This document shows, in pieces, positions 1-5,429 of a stretch of DNA of 5,429 nucleotides. Origin of the DNA: an uncultured Prevotella sp. (GTDB taxonomy: Bacteria; Bacteroidota; Bacteroidia; Bacteroidales; Bacteroidaceae); contig CALGRN010000203.1 of the NCBI GenBank assembly GCA_937880835.1, positions 1-5,429 of the forward strand, read 5' to 3'. The first letter of the stretch is position 1, and each line of letters begins with the position of its first letter. Made by a program: the position numbers and the translations under genes. The notes below the pieces were generated by a model that saw nothing but the letters and a program-made list of their open reading frames with translations, ran no database searches and was not told the origin of the DNA.

Positions 1-261
1 CCTAACTGGGAAACCAAAGATTTTTACGAGAGAGAAATTTCTTCGGCAGGCATTATGCGAAACCATATGTCCGTCCCCTGCGACATCTACTTTACTATGG
101 AGAGAAAAGTTCATTCGTTTTTGGAATCGACATTTCTACTTTATAAAATACCCGACGAAAAAATAAAGCAGACGATAGAGTTTGTAAGTCAGTTCGAGTG
201 GGAAAAAATTGCAAAAGACGTTATAGAAAATATGCTTTCGTATCTTGAAAGCAAAATTTAA
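1..261 (+). CDS. C-terminal fragment of an unidentified protein, possibly glycosyltransferase-like
   Basis: The frame is open from the first base of the window, so the gene starts upstream and only the last 86 residues are visible. The Met at base 55 is therefore probably internal. The fragment is charged, with no signal peptide, membrane segment or clear catalytic motif. The last 25 or so residues (QFEWEKIAKDVIENML and onward) form a predicted amphipathic helix. They resemble the 'F-W-E-x-I-A' helix that often closes GT-B fold (family 4) glycosyltransferases, but this is weak and rests on one short motif. The stop (259-261) lies 12 bases before the next start, with a strong ribosome binding site between them, so the two were probably co-transcribed. 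The protein cannot be identified with confidence, and this segment may come from a different locus than the rpoA sequence downstream. Confidence 0.6.
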   Translation, partial: PNWETKDFYEREISSAGIMRNHMSVPCDIYFTMERKVHSFLESTFLLYKIPDEKIKQTIEFVSQFEWEKIAKDVIENMLSYLESKI

Positions 262-267
262 AAGGAG
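261..267 (+). promoter_or_regulatory. Strong Shine-Dalgarno site for the lipoprotein-type start
   Basis: AAAGGAG sits 6 bases before the ATG at 274, which is ideal spacing, and supports that start for the ORF below. A strong purine-rich site like this is uncommon in Bacteroidetes, and the other two starts visible here (rplQ and the outer-membrane protein) have only A/T-rich leaders. It is therefore a small hint that bases 1 to about 360 have a different origin. Confidence 0.7.
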
Positions 268-273
268 CAAACA

Positions 274-714
274 ATGAAAAGATTTATTACGATATTACTT
301 TGTATAACCCTTATGGGAACTTTGGCTATCGGCGCAACGAGTTGTAAAAGACTGAGAGGTGGAACTGAGGCTGCTAAAATTTTGATTTATCACTTCATGC
401 TCTTCTCTGATGAAAAGATTACTCTTGAAAACATCGACACTGACATCAATCAGGAGTTCGACGAAGAGATTCTTCACATGCGTCAGCTGCTTAAGACTCG
501 CCTCGTAGATATGAACCTCTCTGTACGTGCACTCAACTGCCTCAAGGCTGCTGATGTTGACACTCTCGGAGATCTCGTTCAGTACAACAAGGCTGACCTC
601 CTTAAGTTCCGCAACTTCGGTAAGAAATCGCTTTCTGAGCTTGATGATTTGCTCGAGAGTCTGAATCTTTCGTTTGGAACTGACATTTCAAAGTATAAAC
701 TCAATCAGGATTAA
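274..714 (+). CDS. rpoA: Chimeric ORF: lipoprotein signal peptide fused in frame to the RpoA C-terminal third
   Basis: The 146-residue ORF has two unrelated parts. Residues 1-24 are a lipoprotein signal peptide: Lys-Arg, a hydrophobic core, and lipobox ATSC with Cys24. From about residue 31 (TEAAKILIYHFMLF) the protein matches RNA polymerase alpha: the end of the N-terminal domain, an acidic linker (about 50-75) and the complete alpha-CTD (about 76-135). In the CTD, R85, N88, C89 and K91 correspond to E. coli R265, N268, C269 and K271, the DNA/activator-binding face. The NFGKKSL motif at 114-120 corresponds to the second helix-hairpin-helix region. The protein ends in FGTDISKYKL, typical of Bacteroidetes alpha. 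A normal alpha is about 330 residues, so roughly the first 210 (assembly and dimerisation domain) are absent. rplQ follows, the usual neighbour. This part cannot act as an alpha subunit, and if made it would be sent to the cell envelope. It is either a rearranged, broken rpoA or a chimeric assembly. Confidence 0.85.
   Translation: MKRFITILLCITLMGTLAIGATSCKRLRGGTEAAKILIYHFMLFSDEKITLENIDTDINQEFDEEILHMRQLLKTRLVDMNLSVRALNCLKAADVDTLGDLVQYNKADLLKFRNFGKKSLSELDDLLESLNLSFGTDISKYKLNQD
355..366 (+). other. Junction between lipoprotein-derived and rpoA-derived sequence
   Basis: Residues up to about R28-G29 (ending at base 360) read as the basic start of a mature lipoprotein. Residues from T31-E32 (bases 364-369) read as alpha subunit sequence. 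The switch therefore lies within a few codons, about 355-366. No repeat, insertion-sequence end or att-like site is visible at the join. The frame is kept across it, which happens by chance about one time in three. Confidence 0.7.
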
Positions 715-717
715 TCA

Positions 718-875
718 GTTAACAATTAACAGTTAACAGTTAACAACGAATGGTTTTAAAGTTAACAGTTAACAATTAACAGTTAACAACGAATAGTTTC
801 AAAGTTAACAGTCAAAAATTAACAGTTAACAACGAATAGTTTTAAAGTTAACAGTTAACAACGGATTGTTAATCA
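718..875. repeat. Nested tandem repeat: GTTAACA heptamers within 43-bp units
   Basis: Three full 43-bp units start at 718, 761 and 804, with a shortened, diverged fourth at 847-875. Each full unit is four heptamers of type GTTAACA (variants ATTAACA, one GTCAAAA) followed by a 15-base tail, ACGAATAGTTTTAAA or a close variant. The fourth has only two heptamers and a diverged tail. There are ten exact GTTAAC palindromes, at 718, 732, 739, 761, 768, 782, 804, 825, 847 and 854. Because TAA recurs every 7 bases and TTAA is palindromic, all six frames are closed. The array fills most of the 198-base gap between rpoA and rplQ. The variation in heptamer number suggests growth by slippage or unequal recombination. 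Function is unknown. Confidence 0.93.
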
Positions 876-912
876 AGACAACTCCTGATTACAAAAAACA
901 AAAAAACTCAAA

Positions 913-1425
913 ATGAGACACAATAAGAAATTCAACCATTTGGGTCGTACTGCATCTCATCGTGATGCCATGCTTGCTAATATGGCAATATCACTGATAA
1001 TGCACAAAAGAATCACTACGACTCTTGCAAAGGCTAAAGCCTTAAAGAAATATGTAGAGCCTTTGATAACACGTTCAAAGGACGACACAACAAATTCTCG
1101 CCGTGTAGTTTTCCGCTATTTGCAGAACAAGTATGCAGTTACAGAATTGTTTAAAGACATTGCTGAAAAAGTAGGCGATGGTCCCGGTGGTTACACACGT
1201 GTTATCAAACTTGGTACTCGCAGAGGTGATGCGGCTCAGATAGCTTTCATAGAGCTTGTTGACTTTGATGAGAACATGGCTAAGACACCGAAAGCAGCCA
1301 AGAAGACTCGCCGTAGTCGCCGTTCTGCTGCAAAGACAGAGGAATCCGCAACCGCTGATACAACAAAGGTTGAAGAAACTGTTGAGGAAACAAAAGCAGA
1401 AGAGGAAACAGCAAAGGCTGAATAA
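913..1425 (+). CDS. rplQ: 50S ribosomal protein L17
   Basis: This 170-residue protein is L17 of the large ribosomal subunit. The N-terminal signature MRHNKKFNHLGRTASHRDAM and the blocks LIMHKRITTTLAKAKALKKY (about 29-48) and GPGGYTRVIKLGTRRGDAAQ (about 90-109) mark the family. The L17 core ends near residue 117 (FIELVDF). It is followed by a Lys/Arg-rich stretch (about 123-141, KAAKKTRRSRRSAAK) and then an acidic Glu/Thr/Ala-rich tail to the end. Such a low-complexity tail is common in Bacteroidetes L17 and absent from E. coli L17 (about 127 residues). The start is fixed by the conserved N-terminus. The leader is A-rich with no Shine-Dalgarno site, as is usual in this phylum. rplQ is normally the last gene of the rpsM-rpsK-rpsD-rpoA-rplQ operon, and here too it follows rpoA sequence and precedes a terminator. 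Confidence 0.98.
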   Translation: MRHNKKFNHLGRTASHRDAMLANMAISLIMHKRITTTLAKAKALKKYVEPLITRSKDDTTNSRRVVFRYLQNKYAVTELFKDIAEKVGDGPGGYTRVIKLGTRRGDAAQIAFIELVDFDENMAKTPKAAKKTRRSRRSAAKTEESATADTTKVEETVEETKAEEETAKAE

Positions 1426-1447
1426 ATTATTTTATAAAACTATTAAG

Positions 1448-1486
1448 CATCGTCTTCAATCCATTTGGAATGAAGACGATGTTTTT
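1448..1486 (+). terminator. Intrinsic terminator after rplQ
   Basis: A perfect 11-bp stem, CATCGTCTTCA (1448-1458) with TGAAGACGATG (1471-1481), encloses a 12-base loop that can pair further (TCC/GGA). It is followed at once by TTTTT (1482-1486). The stem begins 22 bases after the rplQ stop and closes the operon. On the minus strand the same hairpin is followed by a moderately T-rich stretch, so it might also stop transcripts from the convergent gene ending at 1571. Confidence 0.88.
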
Positions 1487-1570
1487 CATGTAATAGGTAT
1501 TAATACTGTTGGTTAATATTAATGTGTTTATATCTTTGTTATTGAAGTGAGTTCAACGAACTAATATTAA

Positions 1571-3877
1571 CTATTTCAAGCGTATAGATTCACTATTTGT
1601 TGTCAATCCTTTGTATTTGTTTTGTTGTGGATTGAAAGAATATCTTAATTGTAATACAATACCTCTTGTGTCAAGTTGTCTGTTTTTAGAAAAATAAATA
1701 CCGTTTATATCACTTTTCCAACGTTCTTTATCCGTTTTGAATATATCCGACAGTTTTATCCATAATGCAATTTTCTTCTTTAAGATATATGTATTTATAC
1801 CAATATCTGTACGAAAAGAAGGTTTGAATTCTGATAAATATAGATTTCCATTTGCTGTTCCCCAAATATCTATTGAGAAATTGATAATCTTTGATATTCT
1901 TATAATGTTATCAATTTCGTATGTGAAATAAGGTTTATTATATTCTCTTCCATTGTAAGTTAGAAATTGTTTAAACACGTTCATTTCTACTTTTGGACGC
2001 CAAGATTTTATTGTTGGCGAATAGTTTATTGCTACACCCCATTCGTGATAATGAGGAATATTTTCTACTGTAAAGAGCATTGATGTTTGTCCGTTCATTT
2101 TCTGTGTGGTTTGCAGAATGCTGTTGTTATACCAAGTGTGAGAAATATCCATCATTAAATCTTTCCAACAAAATGTGCAGTCTAATACATAGTCGTAAGC
2201 TGATTTAAGAAAAGGATTTCCTCTTTGGTAGGTATAATTGTCAATATATACGGTACTGCTGTTAAGTTGTCCATAAGAAGGACGGTGTATAGAATTGCTG
2301 TAACTCAAAGAGATTGATATATCATCTTTGTCGTAATCTAATTGCAAATATGGTAGAATCTTACAATAATTTTTGCTTACATTCTTTTTAAGGACTCCTA
2401 AATGATAATATTTGTAGTCAGCTATTTCAAAGCGACTTCCTGCTTCCAACGAAAAATTTCCAAAGGTTTTCTTTTGCGAAACAAAGACACCAAATAGTGT
2501 TTGTTTGTTTTCATCTTCGCTTTCTGTTAAAGAACTGCTTATGTCTTTTCGGGCATTATATGAATGAATGTTATATGTATAAGATAATTCTGCGCCATAA
2601 TTTAATACACCTCCAAATAAAGGAGTTTGCATTTTCGCATTTCCGGTATAAAGTCGGTATTTGGAAAGATTTTTAGTATCAACATTATTGGTTTGCAGCA
2701 AATAAGTTATGTATTGCGACTCTGTTTTTCCTTGCAAATAATCAATATTAATGTTTATTTCATTTCCCTTCCCCCATTTACCAATATAGTAAGCATTTAC
2801 ACCATGTGTTGTTTTCTTTGTTTCATTCATAAGCTTTACATCTTCCGGATCTTTTTTTATTTTGTTTTCCGTGTATGTAGTGCTGCCAATCATATTGTTT
2901 TTGTTGTATGGAGTTCCGGTAAATTCATATTTTACGCCGAAATCATTTTTAGAGTTGTTTGAGAAACTGAAACCGATGTTAGCATTAATTGAATTATTCC
3001 GAGAGCAGTTGTTGAAATATTGTTCGATGCCAATTTCTTTTTCATTGTGATTAAAAGAGATAACGTTATCGACATCACTCTCTTTCCTTCCTTGTTTCAT
3101 ATCCATTCCTCCGAAAAAGTCCCAATTTTTCATGCGATAATTTAATTTCCCGACAATCATTGAGTTTAAATGTTTTGTTTTTGAGCCTTGCAATGTTAAT
3201 CCCGAACTTAAACCATTTCCTTTTCTTATAGTATGTATTCTTATTACTGCTTTTACATTACTTCCGTATTCAGCACCGGGATGAAGATTCAATTCTATGT
3301 TTTTTATTTCATCACTCGCGAGTTTATGTAACTCATCCATATTCTGTATCTTTATGTTGTCTATATATATCAATGGAGTTCCTCTTCCAAATACAGACAC
3401 ACCTTCTGTCGTACGGCTCATAAAAGGCAAAAGAGAAAGAACCTGAATTGCGTTACCTGTGTTTGATAACAGCGTATGTTGAATATTTGCTTTCAGTATT
3501 CCGTCATTCATTTTAAAGACCGGCAATTTGCTTTCTACTACAACCTCTGTCAATTCTTGTACATTCTCATCTAATATGATTACCCCCATATCTGCATTTG
3601 GTTTAAGATACTTATTTATGTATCCTATATTTCTGATTGACACCAATAATTCATCAAATGAGAAATTTGTATTGTTAGGCAATGTAAAATATCCATTGTT
3701 GTCAGTAACAACTCCTGTAAGATAGGTGCTGTCTGATTTTGTTACAAACATCACATTAGAAAAAGCAAGCGGTTCTTTGTTATTATTCAGAATTCTTCCT
3801 CTTATGTTTTGTCCTGTAACAGTTACACAACACAACAGCATAAACATATTAAGTAATAATTCTTTTTTCATGAGCAT
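1571..3877 (-). CDS. Outer-membrane beta-barrel family protein (TonB-dependent receptor-like)
   Basis: The 768-residue protein looks complete. Residues 1 to about 22 are a Sec signal peptide (Lys-Lys, Leu-rich core, likely cut near VTG/QN). Residues about 24-110 form a CarboxypepD_reg-like beta-sandwich (IRGRILNNNKEPLAFSNV; TGVVTDNNGYFTLP), ending in LTEVVVESK. Residues about 120-215 are a plug domain (VLSLLPFM, VFGRGTPLIYIDN, IKNIELNLHPGAEYG). The rest is a barrel of alternating aromatic strands of the OMP_b-brl_3 type. It ends with LRYSF and a short NKYKG...SESIRL tail, which is typical of this Bacteroidetes family. Such proteins sit in the outer membrane, but their substrates are rarely known, and none can be inferred here. 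M3 (base 3871) gives a more usual MKKELLL start and may be the true one. No SusD-like partner or regulator is adjacent, so it looks monocistronic, convergent to rplQ. Confidence 0.92.
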   Translation of the reverse strand: MLMKKELLLNMFMLLCCVTVTGQNIRGRILNNNKEPLAFSNVMFVTKSDSTYLTGVVTDNNGYFTLPNNTNFSFDELLVSIRNIGYINKYLKPNADMGVIILDENVQELTEVVVESKLPVFKMNDGILKANIQHTLLSNTGNAIQVLSLLPFMSRTTEGVSVFGRGTPLIYIDNIKIQNMDELHKLASDEIKNIELNLHPGAEYGSNVKAVIRIHTIRKGNGLSSGLTLQGSKTKHLNSMIVGKLNYRMKNWDFFGGMDMKQGRKESDVDNVISFNHNEKEIGIEQYFNNCSRNNSINANIGFSFSNNSKNDFGVKYEFTGTPYNKNNMIGSTTYTENKIKKDPEDVKLMNETKKTTHGVNAYYIGKWGKGNEININIDYLQGKTESQYITYLLQTNNVDTKNLSKYRLYTGNAKMQTPLFGGVLNYGAELSYTYNIHSYNARKDISSSLTESEDENKQTLFGVFVSQKKTFGNFSLEAGSRFEIADYKYYHLGVLKKNVSKNYCKILPYLQLDYDKDDISISLSYSNSIHRPSYGQLNSSTVYIDNYTYQRGNPFLKSAYDYVLDCTFCWKDLMMDISHTWYNNSILQTTQKMNGQTSMLFTVENIPHYHEWGVAINYSPTIKSWRPKVEMNVFKQFLTYNGREYNKPYFTYEIDNIIRISKIINFSIDIWGTANGNLYLSEFKPSFRTDIGINTYILKKKIALWIKLSDIFKTDKERWKSDINGIYFSKNRQLDTRGIVLQLRYSFNPQQNKYKGLTTNSESIRLK

Positions 3878-3997
3878 GTTAGTTTAGGTTTTTAAAGTCG
3901 TAATAAAGTACAGCATTCAGTGTTACGGAATAATATTGAATAAATACTTACTCTTCTTAAATTAAAAACTCAAAAACAATTAAATTATTATACGCTG

Positions 3998-4005
3998 CAA
4001 AATTA
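3998..4005 (-). promoter_or_regulatory. Possible Bacteroidetes-type -7 element for the outer-membrane protein gene
   Basis: Read on the minus strand this is TAATTTTG, matching the Bacteroidetes -7 consensus TAnnTTTG. It lies about 120 bases before the start codon. The nearest upstream TTG (plus-strand CAA at 4033-4035) is about 27 bases away, longer than the usual 19-23, so the -33 half is not convincing. In such AT-rich DNA a chance match is quite possible. Confidence 0.25.
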
Positions 4006-4326
4006 TTCTGTAAGTTTTTTATATAACTTCTACAACACCATTATGGAAAAAGCTCTTGTTAATCATTAACGGCACGGCAAACTATATGGATTTTCTATAT
4101 AATGTTTTATTTAGCCTTAATAATCAAATGATTTATCAAGCTATTTATTGATTTGTTTGTTTTATTTTGTTATGAAAAATCTTACGCTATGCTGAAATAT
4201 CCGCGTATTTGCAGCCGTTAGTATCTTAATTCGAAAATATGCAAGTATTGCTAAATGTTGATAATCAGCGTGTTGACGTATTTATGTATTCAGTTGGTAA
4301 CTTAAAATATATTCCCTTATATCCTA

Positions 4327-4420
4327 AAAGCTATTCTTTTGCTTGCCGAAAGCTATTGTTTTACACGATAAAAGGATAACTTTTGCAATGCAAAACAATA
4401 ACTTTTGAAAAGCGTTTTGC
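4327..4420. repeat. Cluster of short direct and inverted repeats
   Basis: AAAGCTATTCTTTT (4327-4340) recurs with one change as AAAGCTATTGTTTT (4349-4362), 22 bases on. Its reverse complement, with one change, is AAAACAATAACTTT (4392-4405). A perfect palindrome, TTTTGCA-A-TGCAAAA, spans 4381-4395. ATAACTTTTG occurs at 4376-4385 and 4398-4407, and GCAAAAC (4390-4396) pairs with GTTTTGC (4414-4420). Many alternative hairpins are therefore possible. The style is like dispersed intergenic repeats of Prevotella-type genomes, but that likeness is from memory and other copies cannot be checked within this window. Confidence 0.7.
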
Positions 4421-4446
4421 AAAGTATTGATATTCTGATGTTTATG

Positions 4447-4485
4447 TGTTGCGTAAACACATCTGTAAAAACAGTTTGCGCAACA
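4447..4485. repeat. 12-bp inverted repeat (hairpin), role unknown
   Basis: TGTTGCGTAAAC (4447-4458) pairs with GTTTGCGCAACA (4474-4485). The only non-Watson-Crick position is a U-G wobble if read from the plus strand. The 15-base loop contains a further small pairing, TGT/ACA around AAAA. It lies 125-163 bases beyond the stop of the minus-strand gene at 4610. No T-run follows on either strand, so it is not a classical terminator. It may stabilise a 3' end or belong to the adjacent repeat cluster. Confidence 0.6.
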
Positions 4486-4609
4486 AGGCATGACGCTATG
4501 TTTCGGCAATCATTCATATAGATTTAAGATAAACTGTTTAAGTAAGTTTTTCTATTTATTGATACGGAAAACAATATATCGTTACGCCTTTAAACCTTGA
4601 AACGAAGTG

Positions 4610-5429
4610 TCAGAACCTATAATTAAGGCGCGTATATTTGGTTATTTCCAACCCTTCAATCTTTTGTATCTGCTCTTTTTTGAAATATCCGTCGCCTTTT
4701 ATTATAACCTTTTCGCATCTCGATGTCGTGAATTTGCGGCATGCCTGTTCGTCTGTTGCACCGCTGCATACGTATAACAGTCCGTTTATCTCTATCGTCT
4801 CGCCCGGCAATGCATCTCGAAGCGTGACGCGAATCCAACCGTCAAATTCTCTCCCGAAATCGCAAACAAAGCCTTCTTCCGTTTCTTCTACCGACAAAGG
4901 CGACATTATCTTAGACACTTTATAAGCATCCGAAAACGGCAGAGCATCTGTTATGGGAAGACATTTTCCGTCGTCCGCTCTTACGGCAGGCATCCACGTG
5001 GCAACGTCAAACTCTTCTGCTTTCCAGTCGTATGGATATTCCTCTGCGTTAAGATATTCGTAATCGCCGTAGAAAGAAGCCGAATTTGCCTGTCTGCAAA
5101 GCCATGATTCGTCGGTGAAACCTACGAAAACAGTGCCGTCATAATATTCTCCGTAGAACAAGAGCGATAACTGTTTGCCTGCCCAAAAAGTTTTTTCAGG
5201 AGAATATCTTACAGCTATCGTGTTGTTGCCTTTACGCAGAAAATCTGCCACATCGTACCTTATACGCCTCAATCTGGCAGGATTGTCGCCGTCGAAAGGT
5301 ATCATCACGTCTGTCGAAACATTGCATCCGTTCACAAAAACCTCGAAAAGTCCGTCGCTCATTACTGATATTTCCGCCATGAAAGGCGTCCTGTCTATCG
5401 TATAATCGCGCCTGAACCACACGTGAGAA
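4610..5429 (-). CDS. Alpha-L-rhamnosidase-like protein, C-terminal part, no catalytic barrel visible
   Basis: The frame is open to the window edge, so the N-terminus is missing. The GTG at 5422-5420 is most likely an internal Val (…SHVWFRRDY). Numbering from it, residues 1 to about 145 match the Bac_rhamnosid_N domain: a WFRRDY strand, GLFEVFVNG (24-32), YDVADFLRKGNNTIAVRY (56-73), DGTVFVGFTDESW (95-107) and W-P at 143-145. Residues about 165-243 match the following concanavalin-like Bac_rhamnosid domain, with FVCDFGREFDGWIRV (185-199) and PGETIEINGLLY (207-218). In GH78 enzymes, which release terminal L-rhamnose from plant and bacterial glycans, an (alpha/alpha)6 catalytic barrel comes next. 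Here the protein ends about 30 residues later with a Lys-rich stretch. It may be a variant with its catalytic part upstream, a non-catalytic accessory protein, or a truncated enzyme. No Shine-Dalgarno site or start can be assigned. Confidence 0.8.
   Translation of the reverse strand, partial: SHVWFRRDYTIDRTPFMAEISVMSDGLFEVFVNGCNVSTDVMIPFDGDNPARLRRIRYDVADFLRKGNNTIAVRYSPEKTFWAGKQLSLLFYGEYYDGTVFVGFTDESWLCRQANSASFYGDYEYLNAEEYPYDWKAEEFDVATWMPAVRADDGKCLPITDALPFSDAYKVSKIMSPLSVEETEEGFVCDFGREFDGWIRVTLRDALPGETIEINGLLYVCSGATDEQACRKFTTSRCEKVIIKGDGYFKKEQIQKIEGLEITKYTRLNYRF

Larger units (their letters stand above)
3878..4609. other. 732-base intergenic region with no credible gene
   Basis: All frames here are short and broken and none gives a recognisable protein. 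The right-hand gene ends at 4610, and translation beyond its stop gives only AT-rich non-coding sequence, so no frameshifted continuation is visible. The part next to the outer-membrane gene (3878-4010) is probably its leader and promoter. A 13-base palindrome, GTTAATCATTAAC, lies at 4058-4070 and could be an operator, but this is unsupported. The rest (about 4250-4490) holds the repeat cluster and hairpin listed separately. No tRNA, rRNA or riboswitch fold was recognised. Confidence 0.75.

Noticed and set aside
718..875. CRISPR array
   Set aside because: The 43-bp units are contiguous and made of internal heptamers. There are no unique spacers and no cas genes nearby.
1256..1516. 86-residue plus-strand ORF overlapping the rplQ 3' end
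   Set aside because: It is an out-of-frame reading of the Lys/Glu-rich L17 tail, runs through the terminator hairpin and has low-complexity RKQ-rich sequence.
4058..4070. GTTAATCATTAAC palindrome as a defined operator
   Set aside because: It is only a 13-base AT-rich dyad in AT-rich DNA, far upstream of the start, and it matches no operator I can name. It is mentioned only as part of the intergenic region.
4324..4509. 61-residue minus-strand ORF with several Cys residues
   Set aside because: It overlaps the repeat cluster and hairpin, has no ribosome binding site or recognisable domain, and its composition follows the repeats.
5420..5422. GTG as the true start of the rhamnosidase-like protein
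   Set aside because: The frame stays open to the window edge (Ser-His before it), and a WFRR strand is normally internal to the first domain.
1571..5429. A polysaccharide utilisation locus of SusC/SusD type
   Set aside because: There is no SusD-like lipoprotein, the barrel protein is OMP_b-brl_3-like rather than a typical SusC, and the two genes are far apart with non-coding repeats between.

Overview
The window looks like a Bacteroidales chromosome or metagenome contig, most likely Prevotellaceae-like. The evidence is an RpoA C-terminal region and an L17 protein with Bacteroidetes-type sequence (L17 has a long charged tail), a CarboxypepD_reg-like/plug/beta-barrel outer-membrane protein with the C-terminal tail typical of that Bacteroidetes family, an alpha-L-rhamnosidase-like protein, and AT-rich leaders with no Shine-Dalgarno sequence before rplQ and the outer-membrane gene.

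Layout. Positions 1-261 (+) hold the 3' end of an unidentified gene. After 12 bases and a strong ribosome binding site, an ORF at 274-714 (+) begins as a lipoprotein signal peptide and changes, around codons 29-31, into the C-terminal third of RNA polymerase alpha (rpoA). The rpoA N-terminal domain is missing. Positions 715-912 carry a nested tandem repeat: GTTAACA heptamers inside 43-bp units. rplQ follows at 913-1425 (+), in its usual position after rpoA, and ends at a good intrinsic terminator (1448-1486). Convergent to it, 1571-3877 (-) encodes a full-length TonB-receptor-like outer-membrane beta-barrel protein. Positions 3878-4609 are non-coding and AT-rich, with a cluster of small direct and inverted repeats (about 4327-4420) and a 12-bp-stem hairpin (4447-4485). 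Positions 4610-5429 (-) hold the 3' part of a gene whose visible protein matches the N-terminal and beta-sandwich domains of GH78 alpha-L-rhamnosidases but stops where a catalytic barrel would normally follow.

How the parts relate. rpoA and rplQ belong to the conserved ribosomal-protein/RNA-polymerase operon, and the terminator closes it. The outer-membrane protein and the rhamnosidase-like protein are on the other strand and are separated by about 730 bases, so a joint role in glycan use is possible but not shown. The strongest anomaly is the lipoprotein/rpoA join. It is either a real rearrangement or, more likely, a chimeric assembly, because an exported RpoA C-terminal domain makes no obvious biological sense and rpoA is essential. 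No clear new multi-gene system is visible. The repeat-rich intergenic regions are the most unusual structures that the genes do not explain.
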